DNA of 8,837 nt from Metamycoplasmataceae bacterium (GTDB lineage Bacteria > Bacillota_I > Bacilli_A > Mycoplasmatales > Metamycoplasmataceae). A program made the position numbers and the translations under genes. The stretch's first letter is position 1. Every line of letters begins with the position of its first letter. Below the pieces are notes generated by a model. The model ran no database searches. It had not been told where the DNA came from and worked only from the letters and a program-made list of their open reading frames with translations. Positions 7,779-8,837 of the stretch are shown piece after piece. The DNA is taken from NCBI GenBank assembly GCA_029942215.1, contig JAOZTM010000009.1:1-8837 (forward strand), written 5' to 3'.

Positions 7779-8488
7779 TAGTTTCTTTCCATTATTATTT
7801 TCATTCCTTCAATAGTAGCTTCTTTAATATGGTTGTATTCTGGCAAGTACTTTGCAACAGATTTAGAATTACCACCTGATATATAAACATCTGCTGTTTT
7901 ACTTATATCTTCTACAAGTCCTTTAAGCATATGAACATTTCCTTTAATCATTCCAACTGAAATTGATTCAGCAGTATTCTTTCCGTAATTGTTCTTTGGT
8001 AAATATAAATCAGTTTCACTAATCTTTGCAGAATTCTTAACTAATGATTCCATTGAAGTTACAAACCCAGGAACAATAACAACACCTAGCAATTCATTCT
8101 TTACTACGTAAGATATTGTTGTAGCTGTACCCATGTTAACTATTATTGACTCTTCACTCTTAGTTCCTGCGAACGCAGCTAAACAAACTATGTCTGATCC
8201 AACCTCTTTAGGATTATCTGTTTTAATTGTGATTCCTGTTTTAATTGGATAGGCAATTTTGATTGGTGTTACATTTCAATACTTCTTGCTTAATCCTTCA
8301 ATCAATAATTGTTTAGAAGGAACAACTGAAGATAAAACTACTTTCTCTATTTTGTCATTCTTTAATTCTGTTGGAAGCTTTTGAAATATTGAATCAACTG
8401 TGTAATCTACTTTAGTAGGAAAAGAAATATACTTGTCATCGAAGTTCATTTTTATATTTGTATTTCCAATATCTATATAAATAATCAT
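7778..8488 (-). CDS. coaX: Type III pantothenate kinase-like protein (CoaX), divergent active site
   Basis: CoaX phosphorylates pantothenate, the first step of CoA synthesis. The 236 residues show the acetate-kinase-like fold motifs: IDIGNTNIK (5-13, Asp6), MGTATTI (119-125), VVIVPG (136-141), GKNTAESISVGMIKG (169-183) and ISGGNSK (203-209). The length is near the family norm of 240-260. Two key positions differ: the Asp normally just before x-G-T-A is Asn118 (VNMGTATT), and the G-x-D-R motif reads GSDI (97-100), losing its Arg. Trp71 is TGA. Its ATG shares a base with the stop of coaD upstream (TAATG), so the two are probably coupled in translation. Family placement is good. Full kinase activity is uncertain given these substitutions. 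Confidence 0.85.
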
Positions 8489-8837
8489 TATGACTCCCTT
8501 TCTATTTTGAAGTTTCTAAAGTTTGTAGAGCTCAATTCAATATCGTCATAATCAGGAATAATTAAAACAGTTTCAATTTCGTTGTTTATTTGTTTATTGA
8601 TTTTGGCCATTTCCAGTTCATATGTGAAGTCAACATCGTTTCTAGCTGATCTAACTAAGTATTTGATTCCGTTTTCTTTTGCAAAATCCACTAAATATTT
8701 CTTTTCAAGAGCAACAACCTTAAGGTTATAGTCCTTAAGTCTTTCTTGAATTAGCTTAACTCTTGACTCAGTCGTTGATTGTCCTTCTTTGAATTCATTA
8801 TTTGCAACGACAACAAAAAGCTCATCGAATAATCCTA
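8488..8837 (-). CDS. coaD: Phosphopantetheine adenylyltransferase (CoaD), N terminus outside window
   Basis: CoaD transfers AMP from ATP to 4'-phosphopantetheine, making dephospho-CoA. The last 115 residues are visible; the missing N terminus should hold the nucleotidyltransferase HxGH motif. The visible part fits the family: LFDELFVVVANNE, ESRVKLIQERLKD, YLVDFAKENGIKYLVRSARN (matching the family's ...VRGLR... region), DFTYELEMAKIN, IETVLIIP, and SSTNFR near the C terminus, where CoaD carries its conserved S-S-x-x-x-R/K. The reading frame continues to the window edge, and an internal GTG at 8691 is not the start. The stop overlaps the coaX ATG by one base, placing two CoA-pathway genes in one transcript. 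Confidence 0.9.
   Translation of the reverse strand, partial: GLFDELFVVVANNEFKEGQSTTESRVKLIQERLKDYNLKVVALEKKYLVDFAKENGIKYLVRSARNDVDFTYELEMAKINKQINNEIETVLIIPDYDDIELSSTNFRNFKIERES
8494..8500 (-). promoter_or_regulatory. Ribosome-binding site of coaX
   Basis: On the minus strand AAGGGAG (8500-8494) stands five bases before the coaX ATG at 8488. It lies within the last codons of coaD and fixes the coaX start. Confidence 0.7.

Noticed and set aside
8488..8691. A 67-residue minus-strand gene starting at GTG 8691
   Set aside because: The frame continues upstream to the window edge with clear CoaD sequence, so the GTG is an internal Val codon.
1..8837. CRISPR array, tRNA/rRNA, insertion sequence, prophage or origin features
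   Set aside because: No regularly spaced repeats, cloverleaf-like sequences, transposase or integrase reading frames, or repeated box motifs were found by eye.

Overview
The window comes from a mollicute that reads UGA as tryptophan. Every long gene is broken by TGA in the standard code but runs through when TGA is read as Trp, and those TGAs fall where hydrophobic or family-typical residues belong. The AT-rich composition, the very short intergenic gaps and the gene content suggest Spiroplasma or a relative (Entomoplasmatales). The genus is an inference.

Layout: positions 3-1625 hold the 3' part of a MATE-type exporter whose start lies left of the window. Positions 1655-3166 encode an APC-type amino acid permease. 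Positions 3259-6298 form a two-gene unit: a YeeE/YedE-family sulfur-compound transporter, then a CoA-disulfide reductase fused to a rhodanese domain. Positions 6340-6864 encode an unrecognised 174-residue protein with one N-terminal membrane helix. Positions 6884-7756 encode an RluD-type 23S rRNA pseudouridine synthase. On the minus strand, converging on rluD, lie coaX (8488-7778) and the 3' part of coaD (8837-8488), which overlap by one base as TAATG.

The most coherent biology is sulfur and CoA. The transporter keeps two motif cysteines and probably imports thiosulfate or a related sulfane-sulfur compound. The flavoenzyme-rhodanese fusion next to it has the right parts to move sulfane sulfur onto a protein or CoA thiol and reduce it with NAD(P)H. 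The coaD-coaX pair makes part of the CoA pathway, but in a separate and oppositely oriented unit, so the link is only thematic.

Expression signals are very compact. Three genes (the permease, the unknown protein and rluD) have a perfect TATAAT whose predicted start point falls on, or one base before, the ATG, and no Shine-Dalgarno, so they are likely leaderless. The transporter, the reductase and coaX have purine-rich ribosome-binding sites. Four terminator-like hairpins were found, after the MATE gene, the permease, the reductase and rluD; the last is bidirectional and contains the stop codons of both rluD and coaX. No RNA genes, CRISPR arrays, insertion sequences or gene-free stretches over 100 bases were seen.
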